Shown here: positions 10,838 through 22,156 of the stretch, piece after piece
How the letters are laid out: each line of letters begins with the position of its first letter
Numbering within the stretch: position 1 is the stretch's first letter
Assembly (NCBI GenBank): GCA_015178975.1
Contig: WHVD01000006.1
Location: 1 to 64,000, forward strand
DNA: 64,000 nucleotides
Reading direction: 5' to 3'
Source of the DNA: Hysterangium stoloniferum
Taxonomy: Eukaryota > Basidiomycota > Agaricomycetes > Hysterangiales > Hysterangiaceae
Translations under genes and position numbers: made by a program
The notes under the pieces: model-generated
The model's input: only the letters and a program-made list of their open reading frames with translations
Told to the model about the DNA's origin: nothing
Databases searched by the model: none

Positions 10838-11965
10838 TATGAGACGCTGACTCGATAAAAATAAGAATAAAAATAAAAATAGAGGTCAGTTCCTATACTC
10901 TATACACATTAGGTCCCCACCATTTCCCAAAACACCTGATTGAATCCTCACTGATTGAATGGGCACTGGCGGAGCCAAAGAGGCCATCCAATGCGGCTTT
11001 AGTGGCCTGTAGATCTTATCCCTGCGCAATCACTGTGAGAAACTTGCCCTTGGTGGCACCCAAATAATATGACGCGATCGGCAATGCGGCCACATGGAAT
11101 GTCGAATGACTTTGTGGACGAAAGCACGCAGTAGAATTCTTGTTGGAGGAGGGTGCGCGGTGGTCGGCTATGAATTGAACTGGATTGTATTAGATGGTAG
11201 CGAAGTAACAATCTGGGTAGAAGGTGTAGAGGGACCAGGGAGTTGATATGCCGCAGGCCGTCAAGGCATCCGGGAGTGGATCCATCACCTGAGTGAATGA
11301 CATAGGAAACTTCTTTGCCGTATATGTCTGAAATATGTTGAATGGCGAGCTCTGTACCGAAAAGTGACCGTTGGCTTGAATCAGAAAGATCAGAATGGCC
11401 GCAATTGATTGTGTCGGAGATGCTGGCGCATTAATGATGGCTTGAACAGTGTCTATCTCAATTTGGTGAGCAACTCGGGCCTCGAGCCGCAACACCCGCT
11501 CAGCTGCAAATCAGATGAAATAAAATAGATATATAACGTACCTTTTGTATGTATGTCACCATGGTCGGCGTTGTCACCTGCAGGGCCCAAGCCGGCCTGG
11601 TGGCAGGCCAGCAGTCGCGTCCTACGCGCGCGCGAGCGAGAAGAGAGAAAATGCCGCCCGGCACCATCCGTATAAATCGTGCAAGTCCCGCATTGTCAAA
11701 GACATATATCACGCGCCTCCATCAGAGACCATGGACAAATTAATTTGTCCAAGACGTCTAGTAAGAAAAAGTGTCTCAGCGATTTTATCGACGCTGAGAG
11801 TACGTAGTCATATTTTTTTCTCTTTATTTCAAATTCTAACTCATTATGTATATTTAGTACTAAAACTGCTATTAGGTAGGTAGTGTACAATACAGCGATT
11901 TTATCGACGCTGAGATACAAAAGCTACTATTATAACTAACTATTACATGTAGTATTTACATTGAA

Positions 11966-12230
11966 TTTTTTTTTTTTTTTTTTTTTCGGAGGTAGACAAC
12001 GATCAAACGCGACTAACAACGCGTCGCACTGATGCCGTACACAACCCTCCCAGGAAGAAATGCATTGACGCAGACCCAATGTGGGTACTGTGGGGCTCAG
12101 CGACAAGCGCACTACCCACTAAAACTCCCTGGTGGCTTTGTGGGACTTTAACCCATGACCTCAACGGGCGGTCGGCATAACGCCAGACCAGGTTTGACGA
12201 CATGTGCCACTTAGCCGTCGCACCCCACTC
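11966..12230 (-). mobile_element. tRNA-like SINE-like module, mirror of copy 2
   Basis: Reverse complement of 5553-5817, with the same A-box-like and B-box-like motifs and poly(A) tail read on the minus strand. Confidence 0.4.
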
Positions 12231-12859
12231 TTGGTTGATACGCACCTAACATGTCTGAAAAGATGCATTATCAGAAAAAGGAACGGATGGTAAAGACAAA
12301 GGATGCTTACATTTCGTTCATGATCATTGGTTTTTGGAGTGCCCCTGTAGTTTTGAATAGTAAGCAAAAGCAATGAACGGTCGACTCAAACGAGAGTCAC
12401 CTTTTTTCTTGATGCATTGGTTGCTTCAGAGTGCTGCGGCAAAATAAATAGAATGAATCAAAGATGGGCCAAGATACTTTACATTTCCTGCCCTCGTCCT
12501 ACCCACCGCTCCTGGAATGCCTCTGTCACATGAACGCGTTAACCACCCTTAAACCAACCATCCGCGCCGAGAGGCCTAAGAACGCACGACACGACATCAT
12601 ACGCTCCCAAGTCTGCGACGGTGGATTCTGCCTGTCATGTGACCTAAAGAGACCTCTGAGCGGTGGGAAAGGAACTTATGGGTGTTTGAGTGATGTATCT
12701 GAGGTACATTATGAGCATCGAGCTGTGATAAGACGAGAGAGGTACTCACTTCATTGTTTTGTCCCGGTTGGGTTCCCCTGTAGTTTCAACAATAAATGAA
12801 AGGAATGAATCGTTCGACTCAAACGATACTCACCGTTTTCCTTGATCTGTAGTATTTAA

Positions 12860-13123
12860 TTTTTTTTTTTTTCGGAGGTAGACAGCAATCAAACGCGACT
12901 AACAACGCGTCGCGTTGATGCCGTACACAATCCTCCCAGGAAGAAACGCATTGACGCATTGACGCAGATTCAATGTGGTATTGTGGGGCACCACGACAAG
13001 CGTAATGTCCCCTAAAACTCCCTGGTGGCTTTGTGGGACTTTAACCCATGACCTCAACGGGCGGTCGGCATAACGCCAGACCAGGTTTGACGACATGTGC
13101 CACTTAGCCGTCGCACCCCACTC
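12860..13123 (-). mobile_element. tRNA-like SINE-like module, mirror of copy 1
   Basis: Reverse complement of 4660-4923. Confidence 0.4.
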
Positions 13124-13138
13124 TTGGTTGATACGCAC

Positions 13139-13883
13139 CTAACATGTCTGAAAAGATGCATTATCAGAAAAAGGAACGGATGGTAAAGACAAAGGATGCT
13201 TACATTTCGTTCATGATCATTGGTTTTTGGAGTGCCCCTGTAGTTTTGAATAGTAAGCAAAAGCAATGAACGGTCGACTCAAACGAGAGTCACCTTTTTT
13301 CTTGATGCATTGGTTGCTTCAGAGTGCTGCGGCAAAATAAATAGAATGAATCAAAGATGGGCCAAGATACTTTACATTTCCTGCCCTCGTCCTACCCACC
13401 GCTCCTGGAATGCCTCTGTCACATGAACGCGTTAACCACCCTTAAACCAACCATCCGCGCCGAGAGGCCTAAGAACGCACGACACGACATCATACGCTCC
13501 CAAGTCTGCTGCGACGGTGGATTCTGCCTGTCATGCGACCTAAAGAGACCTCTGAGCGGTGGGAAAGGAACTTATGGGTGTTTGAGTCATTGATGTATCT
13601 GAGGTACATTATGAGCATCGAGCTGTAATAAGACGAGAGAGCCACTCACTTAATTGTTTTGTCCTGGTTGGGTTCCCCTGTAGTTTGAACAATACGTGAA
13701 AGGAATTAATGGTCAACGTAAAAAATACTCGCCTTTGCATGAGCTGCGAAGAACTACGTGAGTATAACATGACGACTCCTCACCTCCGGCGGTAAAGTTC
13801 GCGTTGAAGGTGAACAATAGGCGAGAATCCTTCGAGTGTTCCATGAGCGCGACATATCCGCAGACTGTGCGGCGTACGTGCAT
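13139..13883 (-). CDS. putative multi-exon gene of unknown function (right arm)
   Basis: Mirror of the putative spliced gene at 3900-4644, with the same splice signals, start codons and open frames. No difference that would break or restore it relative to the left copy was noticed. The same doubts about coding status apply. Confidence 0.3.
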
Positions 13884-13973
13884 AAAGAATGAATCAGCGG
13901 CTTGAGGGAACTTAGGGGGATGTGGGGGGATGTGGTAAAGGAGCGGTACTGGAGTTAATCGCTGGTGACTGGT

Positions 13974-13981
13974 CTTTTATA
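13974..13981 (-). promoter_or_regulatory. TATA box, right-arm copy
   Basis: Mirror of the TATAAAAG at 3802-3809. Confidence 0.45.
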
Positions 13982-14143
13982 CGCTGAGAGGTGCGATCAT
14001 TGGTAGGCGAATTTCGGAACAATACACTGGAAACCAGGATACTTGAGAGATACGGGTGACAACGTCCATTCATTCTCTTATCCATATCACGCGGACTTGG
14101 CCTTCCATCAGAACAAGTGTACTTAAACGTCACAATACAAATT

Positions 14144-16347
14144 TCTGTATCGGTACTTGCAACCTCATGGATTTATGAATGTAAGTATAGGCGTAGATTA
14201 CCTTCGGAGTCGGTATGTTCCCAGTATACAACGGCTCAGACAATGGATGACTATTTTCTTTGGGATATGCCATGACTCAACGCGCGTTCGGAACTGACTT
14301 GCCCGCCGGAAACCTTCACATGCTCATTATGCATTGAATCCCATGACAAATTTTCCTAGCCGGGCACTTTTAGTGACCTACAAGACAAAAGGGGATTGAT
14401 GAAGGGGCAGTAAATTACTGACATGCCCGATAAACTCAAGCGCGATAGAATGCGTATATTGTGCCATTTTTATCCTTCCTGGCCTCTCAAGCCACCAAGC
14501 CTTGGGTCAACCTCACAAAGAAACCGAGTAGTATACGCTCTTGGCCATTATGACCACAGGACAAACATCATTACAATAGGAATTACATTGATACAGAGTA
14601 TTGGACGGCCACAGTAGTGAGCAAATCACCTGAAGCTCGGGTGTTATCGTAGATAGGCTAGCTGGTTGTGAAATAGTAGTAATATCTTGCTTCTTTCAAT
14701 AGAAAAATTTTCAAGGGTATCGGATTAACCTTGGCATCCCGACTTGGAGTGGCGGTGGCAGACGTTTGGTCCGATTCATTGGAGCCCTTTGCGTTCTCGA
14801 GAAGTTTCAAATCGTCCGTTTCATCGTCCATGCATATGCCGGTCGTGGGAGGCACACAGGGAAGGGGGGGAGGGACCACCAGCATATAGCGGAGGTGTTT
14901 CCTTGAGGAAATATCTCAACTTAGTCGAAGATCTTGTCGTGTCTTGAGGATATCCGGTTTAGTGCGGATATGTCAATGCGGTTACTAATAGTATATCCCG
15001 ATAATACCCACAGCTCATGCTGCATTTTAACCAAGGATGACGGTTAGTAGCCACAAGCGGACGGTGCAATAAAATAGCCGAATCTGCAGTTTGATCCTTC
15101 TACAATCAAAAACGCCTAGTGTCATATCGTTCGAATATCGTTCGGAACACAGCCTCAACACATCAAAGACGACCCCCGCTGTAGTTTTATAAAGTGGCTG
15201 AGTCGCCGTTCAATGCTCGGGATTTGGAGGAGAAAGCACACTATCGTTCCAAGTTTACATCAAATTGCAGCTAGCGCTCAGCCCCAAGCTAATATGATGA
15301 CAGTTAATTCACTACACGTGAAAGATGCCGTGGGGTCCATGTGATACAATGGCAGAGTCGTCAATCTTTTAGATGCGCAAGTGACCATTTAGTTCACGAA
15401 GACGAAGGCAGCAGAACAGGGCATGATCTGATGGACATCGTCCTAACAATAGGCAGTTGAGACTATGGAGTCTCAAACCAGCTGGCCAAATAAGAATCTT
15501 TCTAGCCATTCCTTCATAAATTGAATACAAACTCCCAGTCTTCGAGAGTTCCATATGGACCTGAAGTCTAGTAGCATAGATAGTAAGAGCAGGAGACGAG
15601 CGTGATCCGCACGGCTCGCATATCAGATGATGTCAAAGAAACGCCTTTTGAGTGGTCGTTCGGTCGTCGTTTCACCATCGGTCGAAATGAGTGAAACGAT
15701 TGAAACGGCGAGGCGAGCCCGGAACCATTAATTTGGCGTTCCCTTCGCTTCAACGCCTGTTCCGCCTGTTGTTTCGCTGATCATTTTCGATACAACTTGA
15801 CAAAACTCGATGACGCGCAATAACTTTGAGTTACGGTCATCTATGACCGATCACATAGCTCCCGTTGATGCCAGCTGCGTGTCACGAGCAGCGGCTGAGT
15901 TCGTACTATCACAACTCCCGTTTGTGCTAGCCCTCGATATCTGACCTCACTTCTTTTTTCGACTTGTAACATGTACGATAAATATCCCCATAAATACACA
16001 TTATAGACGATATCTGTTACTAATTAGGAATATTTTCAAGCAAAACTCCCAGGACAATTCGGGAATGGTAAATGGTGTTACACCAGCTTTCGTGTTGGAT
16101 TGTGAGGTAAAACAATTTTTATGATATTTGCAAAGACAAGATCTCCGAGCTTCAAAATGACGATTGACCTTTTCTTTTTTTTCTTTTTTCTTTTTTTAAT
16201 TCAGTATTGTAGTCTGTCAGGGCTTCGGCCCATGGTCGACTGTAATTACAAAGTAATACCATCCGCCTTTTATCTTCATTCCTGCATAGGTCCAAGGTGT
16301 GCGAGTCTCAGTGAGAGCTGTCGCGTGAGTGAGGATATTTTGTGAGT
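14144..16347. other. right-arm segment without a recognised gene
   Basis: Mirror of about 1441-3640. Small indels relative to the left arm change several short open frames (for example near 14867, 15734, 15860 and 16235), which suggests that these frames are not under coding constraint. Confidence 0.6.
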
Positions 16348-17787
16348 GAATAGTGTCATCTGCCCATCTGTCCGTCTTTCCTTCCTGCTCCGAAGTTGTC
16401 CTTGAATCTGCCTGTCGAATCAATATGGCGTATTAGGTGTGGGATCATGCCGGGGTCTGTGAGGAGCTTCGCTACTGATTTAGCATGGAAGGTGAACCTC
16501 TCTTTGAGAATCGACCTGTTGGTCATCTGTTGACTTGCGGTAGCTCGACGAAGGCAGGGTATTATCAATCCTTCGTAGCATGAGGTATCTGGGCGACGAG
16601 TGAAATTCTTCAGTATGATTCTTTGCGAGTGCTTCTGCCTGCAACGTCTACGCCAGTGACGCTAATCGGCTTCCTTCTTCGTAATGGTGTTTGTTCCTCT
16701 CACTGTCGTCTTCCTTCACAGCCTCTTTTGCACATTGTCCCCCCTCTCATTCCGCCTCGCACCTCTTTTCCCAGAAACCCAGATCAGCTCCAGAGCTGGT
16801 ACAGCCTCTTTGAATCGGGCCTTGTCCGTCTGCCGTAGAGTCTCTTGGTATCGTCCCGCAGATGATTTCTTAGTGGGCAGAACCATCATTACTGCCCGAG
16901 TGTCGAGAACAATTATAACTCGAGTCCGTGCGTCCTCGTTTTCAAGCAGCTCTATCCCCAGTAGACTGACTTCCTTTGCTTCGTAGACTCTGTGTCACTA
17001 CTGCTTTGTCCCAGCTGGCGGTTGAGCATGGCTACCTCGCTTCCGTCCCTATACAGCACCGCCGCCGCCAATCCCTTTAGAAATCCGAATCGTCTGTGCA
17101 TAGTTGTATCAGGCTGGATTGCCATGCACTTCTAAATTGCCGCTTCCTTGTCTGGAGCTATAATGATTACAAGGCTGATTCTCTGGGATAGAGGACGTCT
17201 TGTTGTCTCTACTTCTTTCTCGGGTCAAAATCGAGCGCACTGAACAGCTCTTGGATGGGTAACATGTCAGCGTGAGCATTGAGTATGCCAGTGGCCGTTG
17301 TTCTCATTGCACCCGTGGTCTACAAAGGCAGTCGCCCTTTGGACTCTAGCTTGGACGCAATGCTAATCGATCCGGTCGCCGCGTCGCCCTTTTGTAACCC
17401 GGTTTCTGGCAGATGGGGGAAAACCAGATGTCGGCCGAGTAAAACATTTGTCGAATGGCTATAGCGTTATATAAACGTCTAATGTGTTTGGATGGCATAC
17501 CGGAGCTGGGCTTGGGTAGCCTTCGGAATTGCATCACCCATGCCATACCTCTCGATAGTGCATGCATAGCGTGTTCTTTCCAATGCAGCTCCTGATCAAA
17601 AGGCAGTCCGAAGAAGGTGTGAACTCTGATTGGTTTATTCTTTCCCGCCAAATGTTTTCTGATTTTCTCGGAATCGGATAGTTCTCTTCTTATACATTCT
17701 GAATCTGGGTGATCCCGGCAGTACCTTTCCCTTCCTAGTTAAGTCCAGAAACACGCTCGTCCCGGCTGGAGAAGACCACCCACGCGC
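16348..17787 (-). mobile_element. 3' part of a LINE retrotransposon, right-arm copy
   Basis: Mirror of the LINE fragment at 1-1440, with the same decayed reverse transcriptase and C-terminal motifs on the minus strand. Its upstream (5') side ends abruptly at 17787, which is either a 5' truncation of the LINE or the edge of the inverted duplication. Confidence 0.7.
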
Positions 17788-20336
17788 TAGAACCCAACAT
17801 CATTAATCACTTTAGATGAGTTGTATGGTAAAAAAAAGATGTCGTACCGAGAAAAATGAAGACTCGTTGTCGTAGAAGTACAAACGACATGTACAGAGAG
17901 GTCCCACTTTCGGTAACAACAGACAGATCTTTGACAACGATATGGGTAGGTGCCAGCACAACATAGCTACACGAGAATAAGATATTAGTCATTCTATGGT
18001 TTATAGACGAAAGTTCATCAAACTTCACGCACTTCTGGGTGACATAGATCTGATATGATTTGGTTAAGTGCTAGGGACATCACCCGCAGCGGCATAGACG
18101 TCCCGGAAACAGCACATCCTCGACGAGAATATTTCGGTATGCAACACTGGGATCCACGTGTAAACAACCAAATTGTGCCAGCTCAAACTTTCGTTCACTT
18201 ACAGCAGCATCTGTCCCGTCCAACTCGCGTTTAAATCTAGCATCATACCGCGACGTTATCTGTTGTGACACACTGAATATGTCATGATTTGGAGGACCAA
18301 AACCCACTAGTGCCACAACTTTATTTTTGACTCTACGGTAATATCAAAGCTCGTACGATGCTAATGAGATCAAGACACATACAGATGTCCGCAACAATGC
18401 AACAGAGCCTCCAGTTCCTTGACAGCCCATCATAAGCAGTCAATGGCTTTCCTTCGCCTGATTATATTACGTTAACATCATGTGAGCCGCCAACATCGTG
18501 AAAAGGGAATTCACAATAACTGTTTTTGAACAATCAAGTCCATTATAAGGCCATGTAAGACATTCGAGGAAAGAAATAATACCTGAAAGGTCATGTTGTT
18601 GGCGTCTTTCCCGACTGTCAAACTATCATCGCTGTTTCTCCACATGACTATTTTCAATGATAATGTTTATGCCACCCTGTTGTTAAACCTTCGCACAACC
18701 AATTAGATGGCCATACATTACTAGTCTCCGCAGATGGCTGGTATAAGAGTGGTAGAATATGAGCGGTGGGTAGGACCAGGAAAGGGAATACGTACTCGTC
18801 TTAATACAATACGGACCAAGACAGAAAGATAAGTATCCTTTGTGCCGACCATCCACTCCTTTTGCATATTCGTAGCGTGTGGAGGAACCAAATACATGGG
18901 AAAAAAAGCAAGTGAGTATTTTTGTTGTCTTACAAATTACGATTTGATGCCCAAAGTATACAGAGATACGTAAGACCTGTCAGTAACCTTTTCCTTCTCT
19001 GCCAAAGCAACATGACCAGGCCAAACCTAGCGTCAATGCACAGCCATCTGTGGTGGAGTTCATGACCCGGAAATGGAGAATCAGGGAGTGACTGGACATG
19101 ATCCAGGGATATGGCGCCTCCAGCGTGAACTTTATTATTGGAAATGAGGAATTGAGGTGCGAATTTATAATAAATAAGACACACTATTGGGGGTCGTCTG
19201 ATATAGAGAGATTTTGAAAACGCTTAATGATACCTTTAAGTCTAAAAATTGAAGGCATCCTCTACGTGACATAAGCGCAAAATGCCATGGCAAAATAGCA
19301 CCGCATTTACCCTCAAATCTTCCAAGATCGAAATACGTCTAACATAAATAATTTAATTTCTAAAGATTCCCGTAAAACACCAATGACGACAGGATATTAC
19401 TCATGTGTTTAGTCGTTTCCCATTATTGAGAATCCAGCCATGAGTCACAAGTCATGTGAGTCGAGCTAGGAACTAATTCAGAAGTCTGCAGCCATATCAA
19501 ACTTACAGAAAACCCTGGAGCGATCTAGATGGAAGTCATCGATCTCGTTGGATAATGCATCGAAGGATATGTAGGTGGTTTGAAGTCACGGAATCTAGAG
19601 TACAGGAAAGCACTGGTACAACGATGAACGCCCCGAGGGGTTCGCATCGGACATATTAACTTTGTAAAATAACCTACGAACTTAAACCAGTGAGTGAGAC
19701 ATATAGGCCCCAGGTGCATACCGAGATGACAGAGAAGGTAATGGATTGAGAGGAATGCCGGTCAGTGGCTTTGACAAATCAACCAACCCGCATCTACAAA
19801 CTCTTCGCAAACAATATTTCCCATCTCAGACGTATGGACAAAATGTATGGAGCCCACTATGAGGATGACTCAATTACTCGGCTTGAATTCTCCCACACTA
19901 ATCCAGGATATTTATATCTTGAGTGCTATCATATGATGTGAGGAATCAATCTATTTTTTACGGATCATCTGAAGACTATACTTTGACCTATTTTCAGACA
20001 TGTGCATATTGGTCAAAAGAACCGTGACGGCCTCTGAGTTGCTGCAAGAATTTCAAGTTGGCTTAACTTCGCCGTCACCTCGCCTCCGTCCTCTGCCACT
20101 TCCACCTTTACCAAAATTTCAAAGTATCTTTTGTCTTACCCTTGATAGTCAAAATAATTCCAGGAAGCAGAACGATAAAGCGATAATTTCCAGCTTGATA
20201 GCTTGTTCCACTAGTGGGCCAAGCTGCCCCCATGATCAAAGACAGCACTAGACCCGTGTTTATATTGCATTTTCATACCTTCGATACACACTAGTACTGT
20301 TGTATATGGTATAATGTAGTGTATACACAACTAATC
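17788..20336. other. gene-poor region with decayed coding remnants
   Basis: No intact gene is supported. On the minus strand, short open pieces flanked by plausible splice sites read LKIVMWRNSDDSLTVGKDANN (near 18590-18655), GKPLTAYDGLSRNWRL (near 18410-18460) and NKVVALVGFGPPNHDIFSV (near 18260-18326). A possible remnant near 19510-19575 reads SFDALSNEIDDFHLDRS. They may be exons of one or two unrecognised or broken genes. I could not join them into one convincing frame. Confidence 0.4.
18750..18910 (+). pseudogene. diverged relative of the arm gene
   Basis: GAGCGGTGGGTAGGACCAGG at about 18757 matches the GAGCGGTGGGTAGGACGAGG exon start at about 4379. The next stretch (GAAAGATAAGTATCCTTTGTG, then ACCATCC) lines up with the exon end and donor GAAATGTAAGCATCCTTTGT near 4574. 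Here the splice donor GT is changed and the exon order is compressed, so this looks like a decayed copy of the same unit outside the palindrome. Confidence 0.45.
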
Positions 20337-20869
20337 CTACTGGACATTAACGCGGGTCTTGGTAACGAAGATCTCGGGAAAGTTATCAGCCTATCTGGTG
20401 GGTGAGTCGTTTTCGCCACATGTACATCAACTCAATATAATGCGTACCCCCACAGTGTAAAATTGAGCACATGTGATGTTAACCAGTCCCTGGGTGTCAG
20501 TTGGGATCGTCAAACTGACGTTTTGAACAAATGGCTGGCCTTGGGGACCAGTCTGACTGAAAGTAGGCAGAGGGACCGTGGCCAGGATGCGCTCGCCGAG
20601 GTCTTGATCTGATGTATCGCCGGTTGACTGCTGGCCCAAAGCCAAGGCAACAACAATAATACTCGCGATCGTATCTGGGGAGTATATCAGGTAGAAATTT
20701 TGAGGGAAGGAATGACTTGCGTACCCGAAAATCTAACGGAAACGGTGAAGGGCTGTCCAGCATGCACGACGGAGTCTCGTGGAGGAGAAACAAAGCTGAC
20801 GGTTTGTGCGTAGGTGGAAAAAATACCTGATAAGAGGGTAGCGCTGATGAGTGGGAGGGTGAATTTCAT
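20337..20869 (-). CDS. small secreted protein, paralogue 1
   Basis: Three exons on the minus strand: 20869-20725, 20674-20448 and 20390-20337, giving 141 residues. Splice sites are GTACGC/CCCCAG and GTACGC/GATAG, with the first intron after the first base of a codon and the second between codons. The protein begins MKFTLPLISATLLSGIF, a clear signal peptide, probably cut after a TYA-Q type site. The mature part (SPPRDSVVHAGQPFTVSVRFS, then PFVQNVSLTIPT, then LVNITCAQFYTVG) alternates hydrophobic residues in a beta-sandwich style and has one cysteine. It matches the pattern of small secreted proteins expanded in Agaricomycetes; the function is unknown. A close paralogue lies 1.3 kb downstream on the same strand. 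Confidence 0.8.
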
Positions 20870-21640
20870 GTCGTTGTTCTGTTGTTTGGAGCTTGCGGGG
20901 TCTTTGTGCTGGCTGAAGGCTCCTGGCAGTCCATTAAATAGAAAAATGGATTCCACCCGACTCGATGTTTTGAAATTCCCCGGGCCTCATAAGATAGGGG
21001 CAAAACAAATTCAGCACCCTAACCTTGTCATCTGTTAGTTTAGAAATGTTGGAATTAGCATTTGAAGCTGTTGTATTTTTATACCTTTTGACAAGCTAAA
21101 TTTGACATAAATGTTCCTTGCTATCGCTGAAATGGAGGGTAGTTTAGACAGCCGTTGTTCCAGGCGATGTACTTATGGGGATGCCGGATTCACCCTGCCC
21201 CTACCTCAACAATCTATCTTGACATGCTTACTTTATTGGATACCATATGACGTTCAAACCGATCTATGCTGTGTTCAAGATAATTGTAACGAAATATACC
21301 AATGGAGAGGGATGATGTCACGCTAATATGCTCTTCTGGTTTCTGTAGTTGAACTATTATAGTCGCTTTATGAAAATCTAACACATGAACGCATGTAATG
21401 TAATTCCCTTGATGCTGGCCTGCCATTTGGATAAGCACCAATTATACTACGAGACTCTGGGGTAGTGTACTCTATTATATGACTCTGTTATTCTAAACTG
21501 TCCATTTCCAGGTCAATAGCTCATTGCGTAGTCGAGCCACGTGCCCGTACGATCGAAGAAAGTGCTATTGCATTTTTCGTATCTTCGGTGTATATTGTTG
21601 TTTATAGTCCGTAGTAGTGTATGTAGGACTAGTACGACTC

Positions 21641-22156
21641 TTAATATACATTAACGCGCGTCTTAGTAACATAGATCGAGGGATAATTATCGCTCTATTT
21701 GAGAGGTAAGTAATTTTTACCATGAAACAATTCAACATAGTGCGTACCCCCACAGTGTAGAATTGCGCACATGTGACGTTAACTAATCCCTTGGTGCCAA
21801 CCGGGAACGTTAAACTGACGTTTTGAACAAATAACTCGCCCTTGGGACCAGTCTCCTTAAAACCAGGTAAAGAAACTGTGGTCATGAGTTGACCAAGTTT
21901 TCGATTTGAGGGATCGCCAATTGGCTGCTGGCCTAAAACTAGGGCAGTATTATAAACATCTGTGATAGTATCTGGAGAATATGTCAGGCTATAAATTTCG
22001 AGGAAAGCAATGGCTTATTTTACCTAAAAGTTCGACAGAAACATTAAAGGGGCGCCCAGCATGCACGACGGAGTCGAACGGAGGGGAGATAAAACTGATT
22101 TGTGCACAGGTGGAAACAATAACCGATAAGAGGGTAACTGGCAAAGTAAATTTCAT
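21641..22156 (-). CDS. small secreted protein, paralogue 2
   Basis: Three exons on the minus strand: 22156-22024, 21971-21748 and 21694-21641, giving 136 residues. The intron phases are identical to those of paralogue 1 and the last exon is also 54 nt. It begins MKFTLPVTLLSVIVSTCAQ (signal peptide) and keeps SPPFDSVVHAGRPFNVSVELL, ELFVQNVSLTFPVGTKG and VNVTCAQFYTVG. It lacks four residues of the signal region and carries many substitutions. The shared flanking segments (a CATTAAATAGAAAAATG element upstream of both starts) show that the duplication included the promoter. Function is unknown; secretion is inferred. Confidence 0.8.

Larger units (their letters stand above)
11948..13717 (-). repeat. 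tandem dimer of the ~893-bp unit (right arm)
   Basis: Mirror copy of 4066-5835. The poly(T) runs near 11966-11986 and 12860-12872 are the complements of the poly(A) tails. The inner-unit differences between copies 1 and 2 are preserved in both arms, so the tandem duplication came before the palindrome. Confidence 0.9.
9540..17787. repeat. right arm of giant inverted repeat
   Basis: This is the reverse complement of 1-8243, with visible identity above 99 percent by eye. It begins at CCATCTCC (9541-9548), inside what would be the first exon of the XPG-like gene, and ends at 17787 with ACCCACGCGC. Sequence after 17787 (TAGAACCCAACATC) is unique in the window. Base 17787 pairs with base 1, so the true outer boundary on the left side cannot be seen. 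Confidence 0.97.

Noticed and set aside
1-17787. Simple fold-back sequencing artefact as explanation of the palindrome
   Set aside because: The arms differ by several substitutions and indels not limited to homopolymers, and a non-palindromic 1.3-kb spacer lies between them. Not fully excluded without reads.
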